Position numbers and translations under genes: made by a program. Below are positions 43,987 to 52,663 of a stretch of 64,000 bases of DNA, piece after piece (the stretch's first letter is position 1; each line of letters begins with the position of its first letter). The notes beneath the pieces are model-generated. The model was not told where the DNA came from and did not search any database. It saw only the letters and a program-made list of their open reading frames with translations. This stretch comes from Nioella nitratireducens (lineage in GTDB: Bacteria; Pseudomonadota; Alphaproteobacteria; Rhodobacterales; Rhodobacteraceae), in contig NZ_MNBW01000016.1 of NCBI RefSeq assembly GCF_001879715.1, forward strand, positions 1-64,000, written 5' to 3'.

Positions 43987-45417
43987 ATGACCACGATCCG
44001 GTTGCACAACAACAAGACCCGCAAGAAAGAGCGCTTCACCCCGCTCGATCCCGACAACGTGCGGATGTATGTCTGTGGCCCCACGGTTTATGACCGGGCG
44101 CATATGGGCAACGCGCGCGCCGCCGTGGTGTTCGACGTGCTCTTCCGCCTGCTGCGCCATGTCTACGGCCCAGATCACGTGACCTACGTGCGCAACTTCA
44201 CCGACGTGGATGACAAGATCAACGCGCGGGCCAAGGAGAGCGGTCGCCCGATCGGCGAGATCACGGCGGAAACGACGCAATGGTATCTGGACGACATGGG
44301 TGCGCTCGGCGTGATGGAACCCACCCAGATGCCGCGCGCGACGCAATATATCGGCCAGATGATCGCCATGATCGAAACGCTGATCGAGAAGGGAAACGCC
44401 TATGCCGCCGACGGGCATGTGCTGTTTTCCGTGAAAAGCTATCCCGACTATGGCCGGCTCTCGGGCCGGTCCGTCGATGACATGATCGCCGGGGCTCGGG
44501 TCGAGGTGGCCCCCTACAAGCGCGACCCGATGGATTTCGTGCTGTGGAAGCCTTCATCGGACGATCTGCCGGGGTGGGACTCGCCCTGGGGCCGGGGGCG
44601 GCCCGGCTGGCATATCGAGTGCTCGGCGATGAGCTATGAATTGCTGGGGGCCACCTTCGATATCCATGGTGGCGGCAACGACCTGATGTTCCCGCATCAT
44701 GAGAACGAGGTGGCGCAAAGCTGCTGCGCCCATCCCGAGGGCGGCTTTGCCCGCTATTGGCTGCATAACGAGATGTTGCAGGTCGAGGGCAAGAAGATGT
44801 CCAAGAGTTTGGGCAATTTCTTTACGGTGCGGGATTTACTGGAGCAGGGTATTCCGGGCGAGGTGATCCGGTTCGTCTTCCTCCAGACCCATTACGGCAA
44901 GCCGATGGACTGGACGGCGAGGAAGGCCGAGGACGCAGAGAAGACGCTGCGCAAATGGAGAAGCCTCGCCAATTCCGCCAACGTTGTGGGGGAAGTCGAT
45001 CAGGAAGTCGTCGAAGCTCTGGCTAACGACCTCAACACCTCGAAAGCAATCGCCCGCCTGTATCAGCTCGCCAAATCAATCCAGGACAGGCAACACGCAG
45101 ATGTGCCGCAAAGCGAGATTGATGACTTCGCCGCGTCCGCACGTCTTTTGGGACTGCTTGTAGACTCCGCTGTCATGGGGGCGTGGGTGTTTGATGGCGC
45201 TGTGGAGGAGCATGCGGCAAGATCTCAATTGAATGATCTATCGGCTATCTTGAGCCGCGCACGCGCGCAGGCCATGCAAACCAAGGACTTCTCCGAAGTC
45301 GACCGGCTCAAGGCCGCGCTGGTCGAGGCCGGGGTCGAGGTCCGCATGTCGAAGGCGGGGGTGGAACTGATGCCGACCCCGAAATTCGACGCGACAAAGC
45401 TGGAGGGGCTGGCATGA
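43987..45417 (+). CDS. cysS: Cysteinyl-tRNA synthetase
   Basis: CysS charges tRNA-Cys. The 476-residue enzyme has the zinc Cys in [18 protein letters not shown] near residue 28 with the HIGH-type [13 protein letters not shown] near 212, HHENEVAQS near 235 and KMSKSLGNF near 268. The C-terminal 120 residues (DNA about 44990-45260) are visibly less GC-rich than the rest and may have been exchanged. Its stop overlaps the cimA start by four bases. Confidence 0.96.
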   Translation: MTTIRLHNNKTRKKERFTPLDPDNVRMYVCGPTVYDRAHMGNARAAVVFDVLFRLLRHVYGPDHVTYVRNFTDVDDKINARAKESGRPIGEITAETTQWYLDDMGALGVMEPTQMPRATQYIGQMIAMIETLIEKGNAYAADGHVLFSVKSYPDYGRLSGRSVDDMIAGARVEVAPYKRDPMDFVLWKPSSDDLPGWDSPWGRGRPGWHIECSAMSYELLGATFDIHGGGNDLMFPHHENEVAQSCCAHPEGGFARYWLHNEMLQVEGKKMSKSLGNFFTVRDLLEQGIPGEVIRFVFLQTHYGKPMDWTARKAEDAEKTLRKWRSLANSANVVGEVDQEVVEALANDLNTSKAIARLYQLAKSIQDRQHADVPQSEIDDFAASARLLGLLVDSAVMGAWVFDGAVEEHAARSQLNDLSAILSRARAQAMQTKDFSEVDRLKAALVEAGVEVRMSKAGVELMPTPKFDATKLEGLA

Positions 45418-47036
45418 CCAAATCCCGCCTCACCCTCTACGACACCACCCTGCGCGACGGGCAGCAGACGCAGGGCGTGCAGTTCTCAACCGCCGAAAAG
45501 CAGACCATCGCCAAGATGCTCGACAGGCTCGGGGTGGACTACATCGAAGGCGGCTGGCCCGGGGCGAACCCGACCGACAGCGCGTTCTTCGACGCCGCCC
45601 CCGCGACCAAGGCCACCATGACCGCCTTCGGCATGACCAAGCGGGCGGGCCGCTCGGCTGAGAATGACGAGGTGCTGGCGGGCGTGCTGAACGCCGGGAC
45701 CAAAGCCGTCTGCCTCGTTGGCAAGACCCATGATTTCCACGTTGAAACCGCGCTTGGCATCACCCTGCCGGAGAACGTGGACAACATCGCCAAATCCATC
45801 GGTCATCTGGTCGGGCAGGGACGTGAAGCGCTGTTCGACGCCGAGCATTTCTTCGATGGCTACAAGGCCAACCCGGACTATGCCGTGGATTGTCTCAAGG
45901 CTGCCTATGACGCGGGCGCGCGCTGGATCGTGCTGTGTGACACCAATGGCGGCACGCTGCCCGCCGAAATCGGGCGCATCACGGGCGAGGTTATCGCGGC
46001 GGGCATCCCCGGCGATCATCTGGGCATCCACACCCACAACGACACCGAGACCGCCGTCGCGGGCAGTCTGGCCGCGATCGAGGCGGGCGCGCGGCAGGTG
46101 CAGGGCACGCTCAACGGCCTCGGCGAGCGTTGTGGCAATGCCAACCTGACGACACTGATCCCGACGCTGCTGCTGAAGGAACCCTATGCCAGCCAGTACG
46201 AAACCGGGATCACGCTGGACGCACTCAAGGGGCTGACGGTGGCCAGCCGCACGCTGGACGATATCCTGAACCGCGTTCCGATGCGGCAGGCCCCTTTCGT
46301 GGGGGTCTCTGCTTTTGCCCACAAGGCGGGGCTGCACGCCAGTGCCATCGTCAAGAATCCCACGACCTATGAACATATCGACCCATCGCTGGTCGGCAAC
46401 AGCCGCATCATCCCGATGTCCAATCAGGCCGGGCAGTCGAACCTGATCCGTCGTCTGGCAGAGGCCGGGATCACGGTGGAAAAGGGCGACCCGGCGCTGG
46501 CCACCATCCTTGACGAGATCAAGGCGCGGGAATCCGAGGGGTATTCCTTTGACACCGCGCAGGCGAGTTTCGAGCTGCTGGCGCGCCGCGCGCTCGGCCA
46601 ATTGCCCCGGTTCTTCGAGGTGAAGCGCTACAAGGTCACGGTCGAGCGCCGCAAGAACAAGTACAACAAGATGGTCAGCCTGTCCGAGGCGGTGGTGGTC
46701 GTGAAGATCGGCGATCAAAAGATGCTGTCGGTGTCGGAAAGCATGGACGAGACTGGCGGCGACCGGGGACCGGTGAACGCGCTGTCCAAGGCGCTGGCCA
46801 AGGATCTGGGGCCGTATCAGTCTTATATCGACGATATCCGTCTGGTCGACTTCAAGGTCCGCATTACCCAGGGCGGGACCGAGGCCGTGACCCGCGTGAC
46901 CATTGACAGCCAGGACAGCAGCGGGCGGCGTTGGTCGACCGTGGGGGTGTCGCCCAACATCGTCGATGCGTCTTTCGAGGCGCTGCTGGATGCGGTGACA
47001 TGGAAGCTGGTGCGCGACGGCGCACCGGCATCGTGA
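45414..47036 (+). CDS. cimA: Citramalate synthase
   Basis: CimA condenses acetyl-CoA and pyruvate to (R)-citramalate, a threonine-independent entry to isoleucine synthesis. The 540-residue protein has the DRE-TIM signature [17 protein letters not shown] at residues 8-24, the metal-site [21 protein letters not shown] near 205, [20 protein letters not shown] near 230, and a C-terminal LeuA-type regulatory domain (about 400-530). Length and the motif [14 protein letters not shown] favour CimA over isopropylmalate or homocitrate synthase. It overlaps cysS by four bases. Confidence 0.93.
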   Translation: MTKSRLTLYDTTLRDGQQTQGVQFSTAEKQTIAKMLDRLGVDYIEGGWPGANPTDSAFFDAAPATKATMTAFGMTKRAGRSAENDEVLAGVLNAGTKAVCLVGKTHDFHVETALGITLPENVDNIAKSIGHLVGQGREALFDAEHFFDGYKANPDYAVDCLKAAYDAGARWIVLCDTNGGTLPAEIGRITGEVIAAGIPGDHLGIHTHNDTETAVAGSLAAIEAGARQVQGTLNGLGERCGNANLTTLIPTLLLKEPYASQYETGITLDALKGLTVASRTLDDILNRVPMRQAPFVGVSAFAHKAGLHASAIVKNPTTYEHIDPSLVGNSRIIPMSNQAGQSNLIRRLAEAGITVEKGDPALATILDEIKARESEGYSFDTAQASFELLARRALGQLPRFFEVKRYKVTVERRKNKYNKMVSLSEAVVVVKIGDQKMLSVSESMDETGGDRGPVNALSKALAKDLGPYQSYIDDIRLVDFKVRITQGGTEAVTRVTIDSQDSSGRRWSTVGVSPNIVDASFEALLDAVTWKLVRDGAPAS

Positions 47037-47043
47037 GGTCGGC

Positions 47044-47814
47044 ATGAGCGTGAATGCCTGCGCAGAATTGGTCGAACGGGGCGACCCGGACCGGTTTCTT
47101 GCCGCCATGGCTGCGCCGCCTGCGGCGCGCGCTGTGCTGTTCCCGCTCTATGCTTTCAATCTGGAGGTGGCCCGCGCGCCCTGGGTGGCGTCCGAGCCGA
47201 TGATCGCAGAAATGCGTCTGCAATTCTGGCGTGACGTGACCGAGGAGATCGGGCAAGGCAAACCGCCGCGTGCGCATGAGGTGGTGGCCCCGCTGGCCGA
47301 CGCGGTTCCGGCTGGTGCGGCACAGTTGCTGGACGGGCTGATCGCCGCGCGCCGGTGGGATGTCTACCGCGACCCGTTCGAGGACGCGGCGCATTTCGAG
47401 GCCTATATCGACGCAACCTCGGGCCATCTGGTCTGGGTCGGCGCTCTGGCGCTTGGCGCCCCCGATATGGCCGAACCCGTGGTGCGCGATCTGGCCTTCG
47501 GGGCTGGCGTGGCGGGTCTGCTGCGCGCGGTGCCCGAGCTTGAGGCGCGGGGCCGGGTGCCGTTGGTGGACGGTCGCCCCGAAGGCGTGCGCAGCTTGGC
47601 GCAGGCGGGTTTGGCGCGGTTTCGCAACGGGCTGGCCGGGCAGGGCGCTGTGCCGAAAGTGGCGCGCCCGGTGCTCTTTGCCCTGTGGCGGACCGAGGCG
47701 ACGCTGCGGGCCGCGATTTCCGATCCGACGCGCGTGGCGGATGGTCAACTGGACGAGAGCGAGTTTGCCCGGCGCGGGCGGCTCTTGCGCGTGTCGCTGA
47801 CCGGGCGGCTTTGA
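47044..47814 (+). CDS. NDUFAF6-like squalene/phytoene synthase family protein
   Basis: The 256-residue protein has the all-helical squalene/phytoene synthase fold but without its two Asp-rich catalytic motifs: the first region reads LYAFNLEVARAP and the second lacks a DxxED. The pair LYAFNLEVAR and MIAEMRLQFWRDV matches human NDUFAF6, a complex I assembly factor, better than CrtB or HpnC/D. A role in NADH dehydrogenase assembly is therefore the best guess, from family resemblance alone. It starts seven bases after cimA. Confidence 0.82.
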   Translation: MSVNACAELVERGDPDRFLAAMAAPPAARAVLFPLYAFNLEVARAPWVASEPMIAEMRLQFWRDVTEEIGQGKPPRAHEVVAPLADAVPAGAAQLLDGLIAARRWDVYRDPFEDAAHFEAYIDATSGHLVWVGALALGAPDMAEPVVRDLAFGAGVAGLLRAVPELEARGRVPLVDGRPEGVRSLAQAGLARFRNGLAGQGAVPKVARPVLFALWRTEATLRAAISDPTRVADGQLDESEFARRGRLLRVSLTGRL

Positions 47815-47925
47815 TCTGCATCCGCGCCTGCGGCCACGCGGTGCCCTTTTCATTCCGGCAGCGCTGTCCTATCACGGGATGCATCGGCGGATGTCCCGCC
47901 CCATCACCAAGAAGGACGGCACCCT

Positions 47926-49089
47926 TTGCCCCAAACCCTGACCACGACCGAGGCGCTCGCAGAATACTGTGCCCGCGCCGCCACCGCTCCTTATGTCACT
48001 GTCGATACCGAGTTCCTGCGCGAGCGGACCTATTTCGCGCAACTCTGCCTCGTGCAACTGGCCTTGCCGGGGACCGATGACAGCGACGCGGTGCTGGTCG
48101 ATCCGCTGGCCGAGGGCCTGTCGCTGGACCCGCTTTACGACCTGTTCCGCAACACCGATGTGGTCAAGGTCTTTCACGCCGCCCGGCAGGATCTGGAGAT
48201 CTTCCATGTCGATGGCGACGTGATGCCGACGCCCCTGTTCGACACGCAGGTCGCGGCGATGGTCTGCGGCTTTGGCGAGCAGGTGGGCTATGAAACGCTG
48301 GTGCGCAAGATCGCCAAGGCGAGCCTGGACAAGTCCAGCCGGTTTACCGACTGGTCACGCAGGCCGTTGTCCGAAGCGCAAAAGAATTACGCGCTGGCCG
48401 ACGTGACGCATCTGCGCCAGATCTACGAATATCTCTCGGGCGAGCTGGCCAAGACAGGCCGCACCGCTTGGATGGAAGAAGAACTGCGCACGCTGACCAA
48501 CCGCGATGGCTATGTGGTCGACCCCGAGGAGGCGTGGCGCCGGGTCAAGACACGCACCAATTCCGGCAAGTTTCTGGCCGTTCTCAAGGAACTGGCCAAG
48601 TTCCGTGAGGACACGGCACAAACCCGCAACGTGCCGCGCAACCGGATCATGAAAGACGACGTGCTGTTGGAAATGGCCTCGACCAAGCCGCGCAGCGTGC
48701 AGGATCTGGGCAAGTCGCGCCTGCTGCAACGCGAAGGGCGCAAGGGAGATCTGGCCGACGGCATTCTGGGTGCCGTGCAGCGTGGTCTGGACATGAAGCC
48801 CGAGGATTACCCGAAACCCGCCCACGCGCCGGACAAGACGGCGCTGAATCCCGCCCTTGCCGATCTGCTGCGGGTGCTGCTCAAGGCCAAGGCAGAGGAT
48901 GCGGGCGTCGCGCAAAAGCTGATCGCGTCCAGCGCCGATCTGGACAACATCGCCTGTGGCGGGCGCGACGGGATGTGGTCCAAAGGCTGGCGCAACGAGG
49001 TGTTCGGAAAGGACGCCATGCGTCTGTGCGAAGGCAAGATCGCCCTTTCGGCCAAAGGCCAGCGGGTCAAGATCGTCACGCTCGATTGA
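47926..49089 (+). CDS. rnd: Ribonuclease D
   Basis: RNase D trims the 3' ends of tRNA precursors. The 387-residue protein has the DEDD exonuclease domain: Exo I VDTEFLRERTYFAQLCLVQ near residue 25, Exo II VFHAARQDLEIF near 85, and Exo III YALADVTHLRQIY near 155 with the catalytic Tyr and Asp. An HRDC domain follows (about 205-285). The start is a TTG preceded by GAAGGA at good spacing; there is no ATG near it. Confidence 0.94.
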   Translation: MPQTLTTTEALAEYCARAATAPYVTVDTEFLRERTYFAQLCLVQLALPGTDDSDAVLVDPLAEGLSLDPLYDLFRNTDVVKVFHAARQDLEIFHVDGDVMPTPLFDTQVAAMVCGFGEQVGYETLVRKIAKASLDKSSRFTDWSRRPLSEAQKNYALADVTHLRQIYEYLSGELAKTGRTAWMEEELRTLTNRDGYVVDPEEAWRRVKTRTNSGKFLAVLKELAKFREDTAQTRNVPRNRIMKDDVLLEMASTKPRSVQDLGKSRLLQREGRKGDLADGILGAVQRGLDMKPEDYPKPAHAPDKTALNPALADLLRVLLKAKAEDAGVAQKLIASSADLDNIACGGRDGMWSKGWRNEVFGKDAMRLCEGKIALSAKGQRVKIVTLD

Positions 49090-49101
49090 GCGTGACGGTC
49101 G

Positions 49102-49554
49102 TCACCTGCGGCGAACGCTGCGCCGGTTCTGCTGGCCAATGACGGTAATCGAGCGGATACCCGCAAGGTCTTGACGCGACAGGACGGTTGCAGCGTAAAT
49201 CTCGCGCGAGCGGGGCGGACCGACACGGGTGGCCGGATCTGCCGGTTCACGAATGCGGAACTCGAAGACCAGTTCGCCGGAATCGCGGCTGACTTCGACC
49301 AGATCGGCCTCCCAATAGCCCTGACGGAGCGGCAAGCCGACGGCCCGGATAATGGCCCCGCCCGGATTGGGATCTACATCGAGGCTGGCGATTTCGGTGA
49401 CAAGCTGTCGGCCATCGGTCGGCACCGCAGCCGGTTCTTCCACGGCGATCCGATCTTCCCGGTCATTGCCGAACCAATTGAACGGGTTCAGCCGCGAGCC
49501 GCAGGCCGAAAGGCCGAGCACCACCAGAAGGGCCACAAGTATGCGAGGGGTCAT
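49102..49554 (-). CDS. Lipoprotein of unknown function
   Basis: The 150-residue protein has a lipoprotein signal with lipobox LSAC (mature Cys18), then a short Gly/Asn linker and a soluble domain with GAIIRAVGLPLRQGYWEADL near residue 65 and a basic C-terminus. It resembles small outer-membrane lipoproteins of Rhodobacteraceae annotated only as hypothetical. GGAGACG precedes the ATG. It is convergent with rnd. Confidence 0.8.
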   Translation of the reverse strand: MTPRILVALLVVLGLSACGSRLNPFNWFGNDREDRIAVEEPAAVPTDGRQLVTEIASLDVDPNPGGAIIRAVGLPLRQGYWEADLVEVSRDSGELVFEFRIREPADPATRVGPPRSREIYAATVLSRQDLAGIRSITVIGQQNRRSVRRR

Positions 49555-49673
49555 GGATCGTCTCCGCCTGTCTCCTGCCCCTTGACTAGCGCATTGGTGT
49601 GACGTTGAAAAGCGCCTCTGGACCTTTCTGCCCGCGCGCCCTACCTGTGGGGCGCAGCAAGACGGAGACCACC

Positions 49674-50105
49674 ATGGCCACGGACGCCTTCGAAGAAATC
49701 GCAGAAACCTTCGAGTTCCTCGACGATTGGGAGGAGCGCTATCGCCACGTGATCGAGCTTGGCAAGGCAATGGACCCGCTCGAAACTGCCTTCCGCGTGC
49801 CTGCGACCAAGGTCGATGGCTGCGCCAGTCAGGTCTGGATTTTGCCCGAGATTGACGGGGAGGGCCCGGATGCCGTGTTCCGGTTTCGCGGCGAAAGCGA
49901 TGCCATGATCGTGCGCGGGCTGATCGCTGTGTTGCACGCCCTGTATTCCGGGCTGACGGTGAGCGAGGTTCTCAAGGTCGATGCGGGGGGCGAATTGGCG
50001 CGGCTGGGGCTGAACGACCACCTGTCGTCGCAACGCTCCAACGGCTTGCGCGCGATGGTGGACCGTATCCGCCTGCTGGCGCGCGAAACCGCGGCGACGG
50101 GATAG
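49674..50105 (+). CDS. sufE: SufE cysteine desulfuration protein
   Basis: SufE accepts sulfur from the desulfurase SufS and passes it to the SufBCD scaffold for Fe-S cluster assembly. The 143-residue protein has the active-site Cys in KVDGCASQVW near residue 51 and a C-terminal GLNDHLSSQRSNGLRAMVDR. No suf operon is nearby, which is common for sufE in this group. GGAG precedes the ATG at 49674. Confidence 0.93.
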   Translation: MATDAFEEIAETFEFLDDWEERYRHVIELGKAMDPLETAFRVPATKVDGCASQVWILPEIDGEGPDAVFRFRGESDAMIVRGLIAVLHALYSGLTVSEVLKVDAGGELARLGLNDHLSSQRSNGLRAMVDRIRLLARETAATG

Positions 50106-50117
50106 GCAATCGGGCCG

Positions 50118-50810
50118 TCAGCGCTGTGCGACGGTCTCCAATTCCACCGCCAGGTCGCCGTAGCCGGTATAGCGACGCTCGAAGTCAAGCTTTAGGAATG
50201 CCGCGCAAGACTTTGCTTTTTCAGTCAGTTTCTGGTCATCGACCTGCGCCTGATAGACCAGCTTGGTATAGTTTCCGAAATACATGTCCAACAGCTCGGG
50301 GTGCCGGTCCAGCCCGAGCGGCTTGGTCACGAAAGCATCAAACTGGCGCACGAGAAAATCGGTCACGTAAAAGGCGGTGATCTCGTCTTCGGCACGATCG
50401 GCAAAGACCGCGTTCCCTTCGAAGAAGGAATAGCAATGCGGGCCTTGCAGCATCTCCACCCCGAGCGCATCGCACCGCGCCTTGAGCAAGCCGCCCGTGC
50501 CGCAATCGGCATAAACCACGAACACATCGTCATAGGCCGCGCGGTGCTTGACCACCGCTGCTTCGATCGCGTCGGGGATGCGTTCGGGGCTATTGTGCAG
50601 GATCGCAGGCAGGCACTGCAAGTCGAGATGGCTCCAGCCATTCATCCGCTTGAGTGCGAGGATTTCATGCGCCAACGCCCCGCAGGCCAGCAACAGGATC
50701 TTGCCGGTTCCCTCGGCCATCCGTCCGGCGCGGGTCAGTGCGCTGTCCTCCAGCGGCGCGTTCGGGGCAAGGGGGGCAGGGTCGGCTGCGCTTTGATGGA
50801 GGCGGCGCAT
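50118..50810 (-). CDS. DUF1638 family protein
   Basis: The 230-residue protein matches DUF1638 by ILLLACGALAHEILALKR near residue 40, VVYADCGTGGLLKARCDALG near 98 and HCYSFFEGN near 125, with conserved cysteines that could bind metal or a corrinoid-related cofactor. The family often sits beside corrinoid methyltransferase genes; here the nearest are 9 kb away. The start at 50810 is preceded by GGGAA, but an ATG 90 bases on is possible. It is three bases after the small membrane gene at 50814. Confidence 0.83.
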   Translation of the reverse strand: MRRLHQSAADPAPLAPNAPLEDSALTRAGRMAEGTGKILLLACGALAHEILALKRMNGWSHLDLQCLPAILHNSPERIPDAIEAAVVKHRAAYDDVFVVYADCGTGGLLKARCDALGVEMLQGPHCYSFFEGNAVFADRAEDEITAFYVTDFLVRQFDAFVTKPLGLDRHPELLDMYFGNYTKLVYQAQVDDQKLTEKAKSCAAFLKLDFERRYTGYGDLAVELETVAQR

Positions 50811-50813
50811 GGG

Positions 50814-50981
50814 TCAGTTCCCTTTGCGGGCGACCAGACCGACCAGAAGCGCCGCGACCATGGTCACGGGCAGGGCGATGGTCCATGCATCGGGGCCGGG
50901 CGTCAGCAAGGACGCCACCCACAGGGTCAGGCCGGCGGCGGACATAACGATGATGAGGAGCAGAAAGAAGTGTTTTGTCAT
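50814..50981 (-). CDS. Small two-span membrane protein
   Basis: A 55-residue frame starts at an ATG after a GGGGG ribosome site. Two hydrophobic spans (about residues 5-25 and 35-51) are separated by LLTPGPDAW, and the C-terminus is ARKGN. Its stop lies three bases ahead of the DUF1638 start. It is short, but the layout and spacing look real. Function unknown. Confidence 0.62.
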   Translation of the reverse strand: MTKHFFLLLIIVMSAAGLTLWVASLLTPGPDAWTIALPVTMVAALLVGLVARKGN

Positions 50982-51012
50982 GCCCCCAACATAGGCCCGC
51001 CACGGCCATGAT

Positions 51013-51894
51013 CTACCCCCCGCTGCGACCCGCTTTCATCCGTTGCCGACCTGCCCGGATCTGCATCAGCGCCAGCCCTGAAAGGATCACCGCGGCCCCC
51101 AGCCAATCCAGCGGCGCGGGGCGTTCCCCCAACACAAAGCCAGACACCGCAATGCCCACCACAGGGATCAGCAGCGCGAAGGGCGTGACCTTGGCAGCCG
51201 GATGACGGGACAGCAGTGCGCCCCAGAGCGAATAGCCAAGCACCGTTGAGGCCGCCGCCACATAAATCACCGACAGCCACCCCCGCAGGGAAAGCGCCGC
51301 GAGCGTGGTGAAAGGGGCGGCGCCCTCGGTTGCCGTTGTCAGCACCAGCATCGGCAGCGGCGGCACAAGGCTGGCCCAGACAAACAGCGCCAAGGTGTTC
51401 ACGCGGCCGAGACGCTTGAGCACCAGGTTGCCGAGCGACCAACACAGCGCACCGCAAAGGATCAGCCCCAGCCCCAGCCCTGTCACGTTCCCACCGGCCG
51501 AGACCGCGAAGATCGCGAGCCCGAGCAATGCCAGCGAAAGCCCCGCGACTTGGCGCGCGGTGATCCGCTCGCCAAACAACAGGACGGAAAACAGGATGGT
51601 CAGGGGCGCCTGAACTTGCAACAGCAACGAGGCCAGCCCCGCCGTTGCATCGGCCTTGAGCGCCGCAAACAGAAACGCGAACTGGCCCATGTTGATCAGG
51701 GCACCGACCGCGAGGATCTTCCACCACGGCACTGGCGGGGGTTTCAGCACCGCCAGCAACGGCAACAGGATCGCAAACCGTAGACCGACGAACAGGAAGG
51801 GCGGCAGCTCCTCCAAGGCCAGTTTCATCGCGGTGAAATTGCTGCCCCAGGCCAGGATGACCAAAGCCACGAGGCCAAGGTCACGCGGCGGCAT
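51013..51894 (-). CDS. EamA family DMT transporter
   Basis: This 293-residue inner-membrane protein has ten predicted spans in two EamA halves. The first half begins LGLVALVILAWGSNFTAMKL, the second shows LGYSLWGALLSRHPAAKV and VLGERPAPLDWLGAAVILSG. Relatives export amino acids or other metabolites; the substrate is unknown. It overlaps the phosphatase gene by 14 bases, so they are co-transcribed. Confidence 0.9.
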   Translation of the reverse strand: MPPRDLGLVALVILAWGSNFTAMKLALEELPPFLFVGLRFAILLPLLAVLKPPPVPWWKILAVGALINMGQFAFLFAALKADATAGLASLLLQVQAPLTILFSVLLFGERITARQVAGLSLALLGLAIFAVSAGGNVTGLGLGLILCGALCWSLGNLVLKRLGRVNTLALFVWASLVPPLPMLVLTTATEGAAPFTTLAALSLRGWLSVIYVAAASTVLGYSLWGALLSRHPAAKVTPFALLIPVVGIAVSGFVLGERPAPLDWLGAAVILSGLALMQIRAGRQRMKAGRSGG

Positions 51895-52621
51895 GGGGCC
51901 TGATTTCGGCGCGCCCGCCGTCGGTCAGCAGAAAGGCGCGGCGGCCTTCGACCACGACTGCCGAGAGCGGCCCGCCATAGGCCGCCCCGGTGTCGATCGC
52001 CAATCGGTTGCCGTGGTGTTCGACACCCTCGACCGGCGTGTGACCGTGGATGACCAGCGGGCCGTGGTCGCGGGTGTCGTCCAGAAACTCGTGGCGAATC
52101 CAATAAAGGTCTTCGGGGTCTTGCCGGTCCAGCGGAATACCGGGGCGGATCCCGGCATGGACCAGCAAACACTCCCCCTGGGCAAATGACAGGGGCAGGG
52201 TGGCCAGAAAATCATGATGCGCACGGGGCACCTTGGCCCGTGCCTCGGTATGCAGGGCTGAGGGGGATTGATCCGGGTCGATCCCGTAAGAGGCCAGCGT
52301 GTCCAGCCCCCCGATGCGCGGATGCAGATAGGTGTAGTCGAGGCGCAGGCGCGGGTCTTGCCGGGGGGCAACTTCAAGGAAATAGGCGAACATGTTGTCG
52401 TGGTTGCCCCTGAGCACGGTCAAACGCGGGTCGCGGGCGGTTTCCTGCATCAGGAAATCGACCACGCCGCGACTGTCCGGTCCCCGGTCCACGAGGTCGC
52501 CGATCTGCACCACGGGGGCCGCGTCATCGCCGGTCAGGGCACGGTCGGCCTCGATCCGGGCCAGCGCGTCGCGCAGCCGGTCCAGATGGCCGTGAACATC
52601 TCCGATAGCATAGACTCGCAT
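51881..52621 (-). CDS. Metallophosphoesterase (serine/threonine phosphatase type)
   Basis: The 246-residue protein has the binuclear-metal phosphoesterase motifs in order: GDVHGH at residues 7-12, GDLVDRGPDS near 42, GNHDN near 72, HAGIRPG near 155 and HGHTPVEG near 193. It resembles bacteriophage-lambda-type PPP phosphatases and could remove phosphate from proteins or small substrates. It heads a two-gene unit with the EamA transporter. Confidence 0.92.
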   Translation of the reverse strand: MRVYAIGDVHGHLDRLRDALARIEADRALTGDDAAPVVQIGDLVDRGPDSRGVVDFLMQETARDPRLTVLRGNHDNMFAYFLEVAPRQDPRLRLDYTYLHPRIGGLDTLASYGIDPDQSPSALHTEARAKVPRAHHDFLATLPLSFAQGECLLVHAGIRPGIPLDRQDPEDLYWIRHEFLDDTRDHGPLVIHGHTPVEGVEHHGNRLAIDTGAAYGGPLSAVVVEGRRAFLLTDGGRAEIRPHAAA

Positions 52622-52663
52622 GGGCGCAGAGAACGCGGAGCAGCGCGGAATGGCAAGGGCCGG

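Noticed and set aside
45486-47108. A 540-codon frame opposite cimA
   Set aside because: Antisense frame of a GC-rich gene; composition rich in Arg, His and Gly without any domain pattern.
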